Origin: Acidobacteriota bacterium
Lineage (GTDB): Bacteria; Acidobacteriota; Terriglobia; Bryobacterales; Bryobacteraceae
Assembly: GCA_018268715.1 (NCBI GenBank)
Contig: JAFDVZ010000021.1
Coordinates: 68,975-132,974, forward strand
Reading direction: 5' to 3'
DNA: 64,000 bases
Each line of letters opens with the position of its first letter. The first letter of the stretch is position 1. The position numbers and the translations under genes are program-made. The notes below the pieces were generated by a model. It did no database searches. It saw only the letters and a list, made by a program, of their open reading frames with translations, and was not told where the DNA came from. Shown piece after piece: positions 25,400 to 34,138 of this stretch.

Positions 25400-27004
25400 A
25401 TGTCGGAACCCATCTACCTCGTTGCCAGCGGCGATCTGCGACTGGCGGCAAATCAGCAGTGCTGGCCGGCGCAGGAACGCGTTGAAAAGGCCGTAATCGC
25501 GGCGGTTGAACGCGAAGGAAGACAAGTGTTGCGCGGGCATCCTTACGATCCCGTGCAGAAACACGGCTTCATCCACAGCCAGAAGCACGGGATGGAGGTG
25601 TTTCGCAATATGCCTCCGGATGCTCCGCTGATCGTGGTCGAGGCGGTGTGGCAGTACACGCACCACGTGCTCAGTGGACTTTACACCCATGGTGGTCCGA
25701 TCCTGACCGTGGCGAACTGGAGTGGAGAGTGGCCGGGATTGGTGGGCATGTTGAACCTCAACGGTTCGCTCACCAAGGCGGGCGTGAAATACGACACGCT
25801 GTGGTCGGTTGATTTCACCGACGAGTACTTCCTTCGCGGCCTGCGGCAATGGTTGAAGGGCGGGCCTGTCACGCATGACGTGAGTCATGTGAAGCCCCTG
25901 ACGGGGCTGAAATTGCCGGCCGCCGCCGCCGAACTGGGCGCCCGAATCGCCGGCGGATTCCGCAAAGACAAGGCGATTATGGGCATTTTCGACGAGGGCT
26001 GCATGGGTATGTACAACGCCATCATCCCCGACGAACTGCTGCACGCCACGGGCGTTTTCAAGGAGCGGCTCAGTCAGTCGGCTCTGTACGCGGCCATGCG
26101 TGAGGTGAGCGACTCGGAGGCGAGCGAGGTGCGCGCGTGGCTGGCGGCGCGCGGGATGAAGTTCGTCACGGGGCCAAATCCAGAGACCGACCTCACTGAC
26201 GACCAGATACTCGGGCAGTGCAAAATGTACATCGCTGCGCTTCGAATCGCCGACGATTTTGGCTGCGACGCCATTGGCATTCAATACCAGCAGGGGCTCA
26301 AGGACCTGGCGCCTGCCTCGGACCTGGCGGAGGGTCTGCTGAATAACGTGGATCGACCGCCCGTGAAGGCGGCCGGTAACGGGCGCGTTCTGTACGAAGG
26401 TCAGGCGCTGCCGCACTTTAATGAAGTGGATGAGTGCGCCGGATTGGATGCGCTGGTGACCAATCGCGTCTGGCGCGGTCTGGGATTCGACCCGGAAACG
26501 ACCCTGCACGATGTCCGCTATGGCGAGGAGTTCGGCGGTGAGTTTGTGTGGGTGCTGGAAATCTCGGGCGCGGTTCCTCCGAACCATCTTCTGGGCGGAT
26601 ACGCCGGAACAAGTAGTGAACGTCAGCCTCCGATGTACTTCCGATTGGGGGGCGGTTCGGTAAAGGGCGTCAGCAAGCCGGGCGAAGTGGTGTGGAGCCG
26701 CGTTTTTGTCGAAGATGGACGGCTGAAAGCCGATATCGGACGCGCCAGGGCCATCGCTCTTCCGCCCGCCGAAACAGCCCGACGCTGGAGCGTGACGACC
26801 GAGCAGTGGCCAATGATGCACGCTGTGTTGCCAGGCATCACCAGGGATCAGTTCATGGCGCGTCACAAGGCGAACCACATCCAAGTGGCGTATGCGCCCG
26901 ATGCCGCCGGTGCGAATCTGGCCTTGGCGGCGAAAGCCGCGGCCTTCGCCGAGATGGGCTTGGAAGTCTCGGTTTGCGGGACGGGGAATGGGCTGACGGA
27001 TTGA
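25400..27004 (+). CDS. L-fucose/L-arabinose isomerase-family protein
   Basis: The 534-residue protein starts at ATG 25400 with GGAGA 9 nt upstream. It matches the fucose/arabinose isomerase fold: VAVVEAVWQ-like IVVEAVWQYTHHVLS near residue 75, GGPILTVANWSGEWPGLVGMLNLNGSL near residue 95, MGIFDEGCMGMYNAIIP near residue 194 and DDFGCDAIGIQYQQGLKD near residue 290. Glu and Asp in FDEGCMGM are the expected metal ligands. The family converts aldoses to ketoses in the cytoplasm with Mn2+. No fucK, fucA or araB/araD gene is near, so the actual sugar cannot be told. A 13-bp hairpin follows its stop. Confidence 0.85.
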   Translation: MSEPIYLVASGDLRLAANQQCWPAQERVEKAVIAAVEREGRQVLRGHPYDPVQKHGFIHSQKHGMEVFRNMPPDAPLIVVEAVWQYTHHVLSGLYTHGGPILTVANWSGEWPGLVGMLNLNGSLTKAGVKYDTLWSVDFTDEYFLRGLRQWLKGGPVTHDVSHVKPLTGLKLPAAAAELGARIAGGFRKDKAIMGIFDEGCMGMYNAIIPDELLHATGVFKERLSQSALYAAMREVSDSEASEVRAWLAARGMKFVTGPNPETDLTDDQILGQCKMYIAALRIADDFGCDAIGIQYQQGLKDLAPASDLAEGLLNNVDRPPVKAAGNGRVLYEGQALPHFNEVDECAGLDALVTNRVWRGLGFDPETTLHDVRYGEEFGGEFVWVLEISGAVPPNHLLGGYAGTSSERQPPMYFRLGGGSVKGVSKPGEVVWSRVFVEDGRLKADIGRARAIALPPAETARRWSVTTEQWPMMHAVLPGITRDQFMARHKANHIQVAYAPDAAGANLALAAKAAAFAEMGLEVSVCGTGNGLTD

Positions 27005-27014
27005 GGTTTCGATA

Positions 27015-27043
27015 GAACGGGCCGCGGCGACCGCGGCCCGTTC
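27015..27043. terminator. Strong hairpin between convergent genes
   Basis: A 13-bp perfect stem (GAACGGGCCGCGG / CCGCGGCCCGTTC) with a 3-nt loop lies between the isomerase-like gene stop (27004) and the S53 protease stop (27059). There is no T-tract on either strand. Position and stability favour a bidirectional 3'-end element. Confidence 0.6.
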
Positions 27044-27058
27044 GTGAGGGAAGCAGCG

Positions 27059-28738
27059 CTACCCGCCCAGAGCCGTGAGCAGTTTCGCCCCATTCGGCGA
27101 ACCCAGCCCCGTGCAGGCGTCCCACCCCGTACCGGCTTTGTAGAGCCCCTTCAGACTCCCGTAAATATCGTTGTTGCCCGATGTGATGTCCCGCGTGACG
27201 CCGGCTTTTGCCGGTTGCTTATAGAGGAGCGGGTTCATGAAACCCGCGGCCGCGATCTTCTTCGCCGCCAGACGTTGGTTGAATAGCGCAATCAGACCGG
27301 CCCACAGCGGCGCCACCGCGCTGGTGCCTCCATAAACCTGCGCCTTGCCCTCCACGTAGACCTGGTAGCCGGTGTACGGATCCGCCACTCCCGCGACGTC
27401 GGGGACCCCACGGCCCTGGAACTTTTTGGAGCCCACGGTAGGGACATTGGCGTTGGCCTGGTAGGACGGGCGCGTGTAGATATCGCTCACGCCTCCCCCG
27501 GTGGCGCCGCCCCTGGTCCCTTCGTTCCACACCACTTCGCTGGTGATGGTCGCGCCGGAACCCTGCAGTTTGGTGCCGCCGCACGCTAAAGCGTATGGAA
27601 TCGACGAGGGGAAATCGCAATGCGGCTTCTTGTCCCACGAAGACTGATCCATGTCGGCCGAACCATTGTCTCCGGCCGCGCAGCAGATTGTCACTCCGAG
27701 CGTCGCCGCATCCTGAAACGCCTGCGCCATTCCGTCCAGGTATTGCTTCGGATTGCCGTCTTCCGGACTGCCCCAACTAATAGAGATTACCGATGGCTTG
27801 CGCACCGTGTCGTGCAGCGCGGCGTTGATGGCGTCGATGAAGCCCGCGGTGGTGTTCGGCGCAAAGTACACAGCAATCTGCGCGGCCGGAGCGATCGCGC
27901 CCGCCACTTCGATGTCTAGCGCGACTTCTCCGTCCGCGCCGGAGTCCGACCCCGGAACGTTAGCGCCGCCGTCCACGCCGACCGAGACCACCGAGGGTGT
28001 CGCCAGGCCGACGCCTTTGAAATACGTGTTCAGGTCGGACATCGTGTAACCCGTACCGGTCGGTTTGCCGGAACTATCCGTGTCGTTGAGCTCGATGATG
28101 GCGATGCACTGGCCTTTGCCGTCGAGTCCGGTCGGAAAATTGTAGAGCCTGGCGAGTTCGGGCGTTTTGAAACTGCCATCGGCGGCGTTGTGCGGTTCGG
28201 CGAAATCGACGTTGTCGGCGACTGCGTCGGCAAGCTTGCGCAGGTGAGGCTTTGCGACGTTTCGCGTATCCAATCCGTATACGGCTTGCACGACCCCTTC
28301 TAACGCGGCGGGAAGCGAGAGTTTTCCGGTTCGTCCCCGGTACTGTTGGCCTTCCGCTTTGTACACCTGCAACTCCGTGCCGAACGCCGCGCCCAGGTCA
28401 GCGAGGGTCCCGTTCAAGCGGACGGTCCGCGCGGCCAGATTCGTCTCCCCCACTGTGAGATTATGCGCCCGCGCGAAGTCGTCGATCTGGCGCAGGTCGG
28501 TCGGATCGGCGCCGCATTTTGCCGCGAATTCTTCGCGCGACAGGTATTTTCGCGACTTGGGGGCCTTTGCGGCCATTTTCAAAGTGCGTTCCTGGATTTT
28601 GTCCGCCCCCTTGCGCGGCCGCAGGCGGAGCGTCACCTCAGCTCTCTCCGCCGGTTCCACCGGGCCCACCACGGTCGCGCCCTGGAGCGGCTTGCGTTCG
28701 CTGCCTGGTATGACAATGCGTTTCTTGATGGCTGCCAT
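27059..28738 (-). CDS. S53 serine-carboxyl peptidase (sedolisin/kumamolisin-like)
   Basis: I chose ATG 28738 over the TTG at 28783; the product has 559 residues. Residues 20-185 form a Pro-kumamolisin activation domain (EVTLRLRPRK... YLSREEFAAKCG... LTVGETNLAARTVRLNGTLADLGAAFG... YRGRTGKLSLP). The catalytic domain holds Glu and Asp in GEVALDIEVAGAIAP, the oxyanion Asp in CCAAGDNGSADM and the nucleophile Ser in GGTSAVAPLWAGL. The calcium site is at the C-terminus (DITSGNNDIYG... GWDACTGLGSPNG). No classical signal peptide is visible, so export is unclear; several homologues also lack one. Active at acid pH in known relatives. Confidence 0.93.
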   Translation of the reverse strand: MAAIKKRIVIPGSERKPLQGATVVGPVEPAERAEVTLRLRPRKGADKIQERTLKMAAKAPKSRKYLSREEFAAKCGADPTDLRQIDDFARAHNLTVGETNLAARTVRLNGTLADLGAAFGTELQVYKAEGQQYRGRTGKLSLPAALEGVVQAVYGLDTRNVAKPHLRKLADAVADNVDFAEPHNAADGSFKTPELARLYNFPTGLDGKGQCIAIIELNDTDSSGKPTGTGYTMSDLNTYFKGVGLATPSVVSVGVDGGANVPGSDSGADGEVALDIEVAGAIAPAAQIAVYFAPNTTAGFIDAINAALHDTVRKPSVISISWGSPEDGNPKQYLDGMAQAFQDAATLGVTICCAAGDNGSADMDQSSWDKKPHCDFPSSIPYALACGGTKLQGSGATITSEVVWNEGTRGGATGGGVSDIYTRPSYQANANVPTVGSKKFQGRGVPDVAGVADPYTGYQVYVEGKAQVYGGTSAVAPLWAGLIALFNQRLAAKKIAAAGFMNPLLYKQPAKAGVTRDITSGNNDIYGSLKGLYKAGTGWDACTGLGSPNGAKLLTALGG

Positions 28739-28865
28739 TTCTAGAGTTTGGCCGAGACGGCGCACAGTTGCAACGATTTTCAAGGAAGGACAAAGATCAT
28801 TTTGACGATTTTACGTGGAATTCGAGGAATGTTTTGAGGCCTATGAGCATGGGCCAGAGACGCGA

Positions 28866-28893
28866 AAACCGCGAGGGCGGAGCCTCGCGGTTT
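28866..28893 (-). terminator. Intrinsic terminator after MerR-family gene
   Basis: An 11-bp GC-rich stem (AAACCGCGAGG / CCTCGCGGTTT) with a 6-nt loop lies 25 bp 3' of the MerR stop at 28918. Read on the minus strand the stem ends in TTTTCGC, a short T-tract, so this is the clearest rho-independent terminator in the window. Confidence 0.7.
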
Positions 28894-28917
28894 CGGGTAT
28901 AAGTGCTGGGCGGGAGA

Positions 28918-29418
28918 TCAGCCTACGCGCGCCTTGCGGGCCGCTGCCGCCTCGGCGGCTCGAACCGGCTTGCGCGCCGGCTCATTCAGACGGCGGGCCT
29001 GGTCGGTGACGCACACCAGGAACATCGGCTGCCGCGCATTCTTGAGCAGGTCGATGATGCGTTCGTTCTGCTCTTCCAGGTAGATGGATTTTCCATCGGT
29101 GACCAGATGAAGATCCGACTCCGCTTGCATGACTTCGGAAAGTCGCCGTCCCATTTCGCGCTGCAAGAACCGCAGCACGCGCCGGATCTTCTGTAACGAG
29201 AAGCCTTTCCGGCGGAGTTCGGCGATAACTGTGATCTCGATTACTTCTTCGGGGCTGTAGACGCGCTTGTGCCCCTCGTGCCGGGGAGACACCACTTTGC
29301 GTTCATCCCACCACTGGAGCTGCCGGAGGCTGACCCCCGCTATATTCGATACATCGCTGCTTGTGTATGTGCGTGTCCCCAAGCTGATATCAGGACGGCT
29401 TTTTTTTGTTTTGAACAT
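28918..29418 (-). CDS. MerR-family transcriptional regulator
   Basis: ATG 29418 gives 166 residues; the upstream in-frame ATG at 29496 adds a stretch that looks non-coding. The MerR HTH lies at residues 17-85: RTYTSSDVSNIAGVSLRQLQWWDERKVVSPRHEGHKRVYSPEEVIEITVIAELRRKGFSLQKIRRVLRFLQ. The QWWDERKVV sequence is the usual R-Y-Y-D-wing variant. The C-terminal half has no cysteines to bind metal; it reads SDLHLVTDGKSIYLEEQNERIIDLLKNARQPMFLVCV, a compact alpha/beta domain seen in acidobacterial MerR proteins, then an Ala/Arg-rich tail. Target genes unknown; thiS and nuoA lie upstream. Followed by an intrinsic terminator. Confidence 0.87.
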   Translation of the reverse strand: MFKTKKSRPDISLGTRTYTSSDVSNIAGVSLRQLQWWDERKVVSPRHEGHKRVYSPEEVIEITVIAELRRKGFSLQKIRRVLRFLQREMGRRLSEVMQAESDLHLVTDGKSIYLEEQNERIIDLLKNARQPMFLVCVTDQARRLNEPARKPVRAAEAAAARKARVG

Positions 29419-29535
29419 GTTGTGCCGCTCGCGTTTCCGTGGGATTTTATCCAACAAGAACTTCCCAAATTGTAGCCGACCTGCCGCTAGAGTCAATAGA
29501 ATCGAGCCGTTGGGCCTACAAGAAAAATCGGGCGG

Positions 29536-29760
29536 CTAACCACCACCTACAAACTGTACAATCTCGATTTCATCGCCGCTACAGATTGTGGTGTTGTTCC
29601 AATCCGCCTTCCGGACGATCAGCCGATTGCGTTCGATGGCGACTCGCGAAGCGTCCAATCCCAGAAAACGCAATAGGCCCTCGATGTTCAATCCGGCAGG
29701 CGGCGTACACCGGTCGCCGTTGACGACAATCTCGATCGCTTCTGTTTCAGGCAAGGACAT
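29536..29760 (-). CDS. thiS: ThiS-family sulfur carrier protein
   Basis: ATG 29760 gives 74 residues of a ubiquitin-like ThiS/MoaD fold: IEIVVNGDRCTPPAGLNIEGLLRFLGLDASRVAIERNRLIVRKADWNNTTICSGDEIEIVQFVGGG. VAIERN and the C-terminal Gly tail are the ThiS signature; the tail carries three glycines where two are usual. ThiS is adenylated and thiocarboxylated at the C-terminal Gly and donates sulfur for the thiazole ring of thiamine. No thiG, thiF or thiH lies near, so they should be elsewhere in the genome. It is divergent from nuoA, and the MerR gene follows after 118 nt. Confidence 0.85.
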   Translation of the reverse strand: MSLPETEAIEIVVNGDRCTPPAGLNIEGLLRFLGLDASRVAIERNRLIVRKADWNNTTICSGDEIEIVQFVGGG

Positions 29761-29808
29761 TGGTTCGGGTGCTGGATGCTCGGGGCGGCGACCTGGATGA
29801 ACCCAGGT

Positions 29809-29838
29809 TTGACACTGTCTTCCGCATCTCATTATATT
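29809..29838 (+). promoter_or_regulatory. Sigma70-type promoter for nuoA
   Basis: TTGACA (29809-29814, consensus -35) is followed after 18 bp by TATATT (29833-29838, 5 of 6 match to the -10). It points at nuoA, whose ATG is at 29883, leaving a leader of roughly 38 nt. Confidence 0.65.
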
Positions 29839-29882
29839 CGGTTAGAGGGTTCTCCGCGCATTTTCCGGCCCTCCGCCACTTC

Positions 29883-30281
29883 ATGCCAAACAGTTACACT
29901 GAGCTTTACTTCCCCGTTCTCGTTCAGGCCATCATCGCCATGGCGCTGGCGGCCGGGCTGATCGCAGCGTCGGCGCTGCTTGGGAAGCGCGCCAAAAGCC
30001 CGCTCAAAGATACGCCGTACGAGTCCGGGATGGTCCCTTCCGGCTCCGCCCGGGAACGATTCAGCGTCAAGTTCTACCTGGTCGGGATGGTCTTCATTCT
30101 GTTCGACATCGAGGCCATTTTCCTGTACCCCTGGGCGGTGGTGTACCGGCAACTGAAGCTGTTCGGCTTTGTCGAGATGCTGCTGTTCATTGTGCTCGTC
30201 CTGGTCGGCTTTTTCTATGTGTGGAAGAAGGGCGCGCTCGACTGGTCGAAGCCGGAATCCGCCCGCAAGGTGGTGAAGTAA
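29883..30281 (+). CDS. nuoA: NADH-quinone oxidoreductase subunit A
   Basis: ATG 29883 starts a 132-residue protein with three membrane helices. The family motifs DTPYESGMVPSGSARERFSVKFYLVGMVFILFDIEAIFLYPWAVVY lie between residues 40 and 85 (the conserved FDIE..FLYPW). NuoA anchors the peripheral arm of complex I in the membrane near the quinone-binding site. It is preceded by a near-consensus promoter (29809-29838) and followed after 4 nt by nuoC. Unusually, nuoB, which normally lies between nuoA and nuoC, is missing here. Confidence 0.95.
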   Translation: MPNSYTELYFPVLVQAIIAMALAAGLIAASALLGKRAKSPLKDTPYESGMVPSGSARERFSVKFYLVGMVFILFDIEAIFLYPWAVVYRQLKLFGFVEMLLFIVLVLVGFFYVWKKGALDWSKPESARKVVK

Positions 30282-30285
30282 ACCG

Positions 30286-30771
30286 ATGCTTGCCGAAGAG
30301 ATTCTGAACCAACCCGAGGCGCGTGAGTTGAACGCCGCAGTCCCGGGCGCGATCACCGAGGGCAGCCTGGCGCTGGGCGAGTTAACGTTGTGGATCGATC
30401 CTTCCCGGATCGTGGAAGCTTGCCGACATTTGAAGAGCGTCCAGAAATACGTGCGGCTCAGCTCGATCACGGCGGTGGATTGGCATCCGGCGGCGCCGCG
30501 ATTCGAGGTGGTCTACCATCTGCAGTCCATTGAGCGGAACGAACGCCTGCGCCTGAAGTGCCGGCTCGATGACGGCGTCGAAATCGACTCCGTCACCGGC
30601 GTTTGGCGGGGCGCGGACTGGTACGAACGCGAGACGTTCGATATGTTCGGCATCCGTTTCCGCGGCAACGCGACGTTGAAGCGCATCCTGCTTCCCGAGG
30701 ATTGGGAGGGCCATCCGTTGCGCAAGGATTTTCCCGTCCACGGCTACAAGTACAGCTACCAGAACGAGTAG
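30286..30771 (+). CDS. nuoC: NADH-quinone oxidoreductase subunit C
   Basis: The 161-residue protein is the normal 30-kDa-type subunit in size. The C-terminal signature is intact: VTGVWRGADWYERETFDMFGIRFRGNATLKRILLPEDWEGHPLRKDFPVHGY. NuoC sits in the hydrophilic arm of complex I next to NuoD. It is 4 nt from nuoA and 3 nt from nuoD, so the three form one operon. It is not fused to nuoD, unlike the E. coli NuoCD protein. Confidence 0.95.
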   Translation: MLAEEILNQPEARELNAAVPGAITEGSLALGELTLWIDPSRIVEACRHLKSVQKYVRLSSITAVDWHPAAPRFEVVYHLQSIERNERLRLKCRLDDGVEIDSVTGVWRGADWYERETFDMFGIRFRGNATLKRILLPEDWEGHPLRKDFPVHGYKYSYQNE

Positions 30772-30774
30772 ATC

Positions 30775-32007
30775 ATGAAGGCAATCGAAGAACACGTAGC
30801 AAGCATGCTTGCGCCGGCGGCGCCGCCCGACACCCCCGGTGGGGCTCGCCACATGGTCCTCAATATGGGGCCGCAGCACCCGTCGACACACGGCGTCCTG
30901 CGCGTAGTGCTGGAACTCGAGGGCGAAACCGTCATCAAGGCGCAGCCCGATATCGGCTACCTGCATACGGGCATCGAAAAGCAGTTTGAGACGCGCACCT
31001 GGCATCAGGGCGTGGTGCTGACTGATCGCGTCGACTACCTGTCGAATCTCTCCAACAACCTGACGTACGCTCTCGCGGTGGAAAAGCTGATGCAGCTCGA
31101 GATTCCACCGGCGGCGCAGTACATGCGCGTGATGCTTGCCGAGCTGCAGCGCATCGAGAGCCACCTGGTGTGGCTTGGCACGCATGCCCTCGACATCGGC
31201 GCGATGAGCGTTTTCTTCTACTGTTTCCGCGAACGGGAAGACATTCTGCGCATCAAGGAGATGTTCTCCGGGCAGCGCATGATGACCAGCTACATCCGGC
31301 CAGGCGGGCTTGCGCTCGAACCCCCGCGCGGGTGGAGGAAGGTGGTGGGCAAATTCCTCGGCACTTTCCCCAGTAGGGTGGATGAATACGAGGAATTGCT
31401 GGAAAAGAACCCGATCTGGCTGCGGCGTACGCAGGGCGTCGGCCACTTCGCGCTCGACGACATGCTCGACCTGGGTGTGACCGGCCCCATGATCCGCGGC
31501 GCCGGCGTTCCGCTCGACGTCCGCAAGATGACGCCGTATTCAAGCTACGAAAAATTCGATTTCAAGGTTTGCACCCACGACGCCAACGACGTCTACGCAA
31601 GGTACCGCGTGCGGCTGAGCGAGTTCCGCGAGAGCCACAAGATCGCCACCCAGGCGCTTGAGGGAATGGCGGATGGTCCGTGGCGCGCGGATGCGCCAAA
31701 GATGGTCCTGCCCGATCGCGAGAAGATGAAGACGCAGATGGAGGCGCTCATCTACCACTTCAAGATCGTCACCGATGGTTATCGTGTGCCGGAAGGTGAG
31801 GCCTACGCCGCGGTCGAGTCGCCGCGGGGTGAAATCGCCTACTACGTCGTGAGCAACGGCACGTCGAAACCCTATCGTGTGCACATGCGGACCCCGAGCT
31901 TTGGCAACCTGCAGGGGCTGGGACCCATGATCGAAGGGTGCCTGATCGCGGACACCATCGCCGCCATGGGCAGCATGGACTTTGTTCTAGGCGACGTCGA
32001 CCGGTAG
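30775..32007 (+). CDS. nuoD: NADH-quinone oxidoreductase subunit D
   Basis: A 410-residue 49-kDa subunit. The quinone-site and 49-kDa signatures are present: LNMGPQHPSTHGVLRVVLELEGE near residue 25 and PDIGYLHTGIEKQFETRTWHQGV near residue 60, including the His and Tyr residues that line the quinone pocket. The end ...LQGLGPMIEGCLIADTIAAMGSMDFVLGDVDR is canonical. NuoD is part of the quinone-reducing module of complex I. The gene ends the local nuo cluster; nuoE-N are not in the window and a VWFA-type gene follows after 7 nt. Confidence 0.96.
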   Translation: MKAIEEHVASMLAPAAPPDTPGGARHMVLNMGPQHPSTHGVLRVVLELEGETVIKAQPDIGYLHTGIEKQFETRTWHQGVVLTDRVDYLSNLSNNLTYALAVEKLMQLEIPPAAQYMRVMLAELQRIESHLVWLGTHALDIGAMSVFFYCFREREDILRIKEMFSGQRMMTSYIRPGGLALEPPRGWRKVVGKFLGTFPSRVDEYEELLEKNPIWLRRTQGVGHFALDDMLDLGVTGPMIRGAGVPLDVRKMTPYSSYEKFDFKVCTHDANDVYARYRVRLSEFRESHKIATQALEGMADGPWRADAPKMVLPDREKMKTQMEALIYHFKIVTDGYRVPEGEAYAAVESPRGEIAYYVVSNGTSKPYRVHMRTPSFGNLQGLGPMIEGCLIADTIAAMGSMDFVLGDVDR

Positions 32008-32014
32008 GTCCAGA

Positions 32015-34138
32015 GTGAGAGCCGCCGCGTGCTATCTGATGGCCGTGGCGGTTTCGTGTTTGTGGGGGCAACCGCGCTTCCGCGCCCAGTCGACCACGGT
32101 AGTGGTCGACGTGACGGTCACCGACGGCAAAGGGCGCGCGGCGCCCGACCTTACGCGCGACGATTTTCGGATCTTCGAGAACAACCAGCCTCAAGCCATC
32201 ACCGCGTTCGAAGCGCCTAGGTCGCCAGCGGGAAGCTCCGGCGCTGCGTCCTCCGAGGGCCAGCCGAGAGCCGCTCCACGCTTTGTCGCGATCGTGCTTG
32301 ACCGGGCGGATCTCGAGCCGGTCCACCTGAAGACGGCGGTCGACGCGGCGGCTGGTTACGTTGCCAAGACGTCGGCGGACGATGTGGTGTCGGTGTTCTC
32401 GATCGGCGTGGGTCTCGAAACCGTCGTGCCCTTCACGAACGAGAAGGAGCGGGTGATCGCCGGCATCCGGAAACTCGGGCAGGCGGCGCCGAAAGGTGTT
32501 CAGACGGCGTCGGACAGGACGCAGGCGCAGAGCGAGATTCGCCGTCTGGCGCAAGCTGAGAATCGGGCATCGAATCCAGCGATCGCGGATCTGTTGCGGG
32601 CTGAGCGTCTCATCGTGGAAAACACCATGTGGATGCAGTCCGGTTTCCAGGCGCGAGCCATGTTTGTGGCGTTGCGGGCGATCGCTCAATCGTGCGCGCC
32701 CCTTCCGGGACACAAGACGCTGATTCTGTTTTCGCAGGGATTTCCTCCCACCGAGGATGGCGCCATCGCCCTCGCGGCGGTGATCGACGCAGCCAACCGC
32801 GCGAACGTGACGATACACGTCGTGGACCCGTCGGGATTGGCTGGGCAAGGCCCGGCGACATTGTTCAGCGCCGACCAGTCGACCAACACTGTGACCCCCA
32901 CCCGCAACAACAACGGTGGACGCACGCGGCGCAACACGCCGGAATCGGTCAACGAGCAGATGTCCCAGATAGCGCAAATGGCTCCCGGCGATGTCCATGG
33001 AGGAAGCAGTAAGTTTGATTGGTCGCGGAAACTGGGGCTCGATCGCGAGCACGACGATCTGGCGGCGGTCGCTTCGCAAACGGGCGGAATGCTGATCAAG
33101 GATCACAACCGCATTGGCCTCGCGCTGGAGGACATCGATCGCGACCTTGGCGCGACCTACACGCTCGCTTACCAGCCGAAAGAGGGTGATTACGACGGGG
33201 CCTTCCGGAGCATCCGCGTTACGCTCGATCGGAAGGGTTATCGCGTCCGTCATCGCAAAGGTTATTGGGCGATTCCTCCCGGCGATCAGGTTAAGGTGAC
33301 GCCCGCCGCCGCCCAACTGCTGGCCATGGCCGCGTCGGGCACGCTGCATCCCCGTTTCACGCCAAAGTTATACGGAGCGCTGCTGTTTGGCGTAGGCGGC
33401 GACTTCGCGTTGCCCCTCAGCATCGTCCTGCCGGGCGACCTGTCGAGCCTCACCAAGTCGGACCGAAATTACACCGCTGACGTCACCGTGGTTCTGACGG
33501 TTCGAGATCGTGAAGGTGCACTGCTCGACGTCACCCAGCGATCGATCCGCCTGAATCTCCCCAAGGAGCAGGCGGCGGAGTTCCAGTGCTCCGGTGTGCG
33601 CGTCGCGACCGGACTGATAGTCCCGCGGCTCGAATCCGTGGATGTGGAGGCCATCGTCCAATACTCGAACGGGACCACCGGATTCGCCAGGCGCCACCTC
33701 GATGCGGGCGCCACCGGCATGCGGCCCACCTCTCTCTTTCTCACCGATTCGGTGCTCGATGGCCCCTCCACCGCTATGGTCGACCATCCCGCTCTCGAGT
33801 CGCTTCAGGTGGAGAAGTTCACGTTCGCGCTGCCAAGGACACTTGAGTTCGAGCGTGGCGCCAGGCTGACCTCCTACTTTGGCGTGGAGGGGATCTCGCT
33901 GTCCCGACCGGCGTCCGACCTGGAACTGAAGTTGGTCCTCCGGCAAGGCGAACGGCTCATAGGGCGACTACCTGCGCCGAGCCTGTTCGCCTCCCCGAAA
34001 TTCCCGGACCGGCTGCTTTGCCTCGCTCAGTTCGACACCCGGGACCTGCCCGCGGGGGACTACCTGCTGGAGGCGACGGTGACGGACCGGAAACTGAACA
34101 CTGCCGAAATCCAGAGGGCCGCTTTCCGAATTCAGTAG
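32015..34138 (+). CDS. Secreted VWFA-related protein, acidobacterial type
   Basis: GTG 32015 starts a 707-residue protein with a signal peptide (MRAAACYLMAVAVSCLWGQPRFRAQ). A family-typical N-terminal module (TTVVVDVTVTDGKGRAAPDLTRDDFRIFENNQPQAITAFE) is followed by a VWA-like domain (FVAIVLDRADLEPVHLKTAVDAAAGYV... GHKTLILFSQGFPP). The metal-site DxSxS is replaced by DRADL, so metal binding may be lost. C-terminal beta domains follow. Such proteins are abundant in Acidobacteria and have no proven function; cell-surface binding or assembly is plausible. It follows nuoD by 7 nt, but a functional link to complex I is unlikely. Confidence 0.87.
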   Translation: MRAAACYLMAVAVSCLWGQPRFRAQSTTVVVDVTVTDGKGRAAPDLTRDDFRIFENNQPQAITAFEAPRSPAGSSGAASSEGQPRAAPRFVAIVLDRADLEPVHLKTAVDAAAGYVAKTSADDVVSVFSIGVGLETVVPFTNEKERVIAGIRKLGQAAPKGVQTASDRTQAQSEIRRLAQAENRASNPAIADLLRAERLIVENTMWMQSGFQARAMFVALRAIAQSCAPLPGHKTLILFSQGFPPTEDGAIALAAVIDAANRANVTIHVVDPSGLAGQGPATLFSADQSTNTVTPTRNNNGGRTRRNTPESVNEQMSQIAQMAPGDVHGGSSKFDWSRKLGLDREHDDLAAVASQTGGMLIKDHNRIGLALEDIDRDLGATYTLAYQPKEGDYDGAFRSIRVTLDRKGYRVRHRKGYWAIPPGDQVKVTPAAAQLLAMAASGTLHPRFTPKLYGALLFGVGGDFALPLSIVLPGDLSSLTKSDRNYTADVTVVLTVRDREGALLDVTQRSIRLNLPKEQAAEFQCSGVRVATGLIVPRLESVDVEAIVQYSNGTTGFARRHLDAGATGMRPTSLFLTDSVLDGPSTAMVDHPALESLQVEKFTFALPRTLEFERGARLTSYFGVEGISLSRPASDLELKLVLRQGERLIGRLPAPSLFASPKFPDRLLCLAQFDTRDLPAGDYLLEATVTDRKLNTAEIQRAAFRIQ

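Noticed and set aside
25370-26884. 504-residue minus-strand frame antisense to the isomerase-like gene
   Set aside because: Composition is Arg/His-rich without motifs; the plus frame matches a known fold.
31769-33349. 526-residue minus-strand frame across nuoD and the VWFA gene
   Set aside because: It crosses two well-supported genes on the other strand and is Arg/His-rich as expected of a GC shadow.
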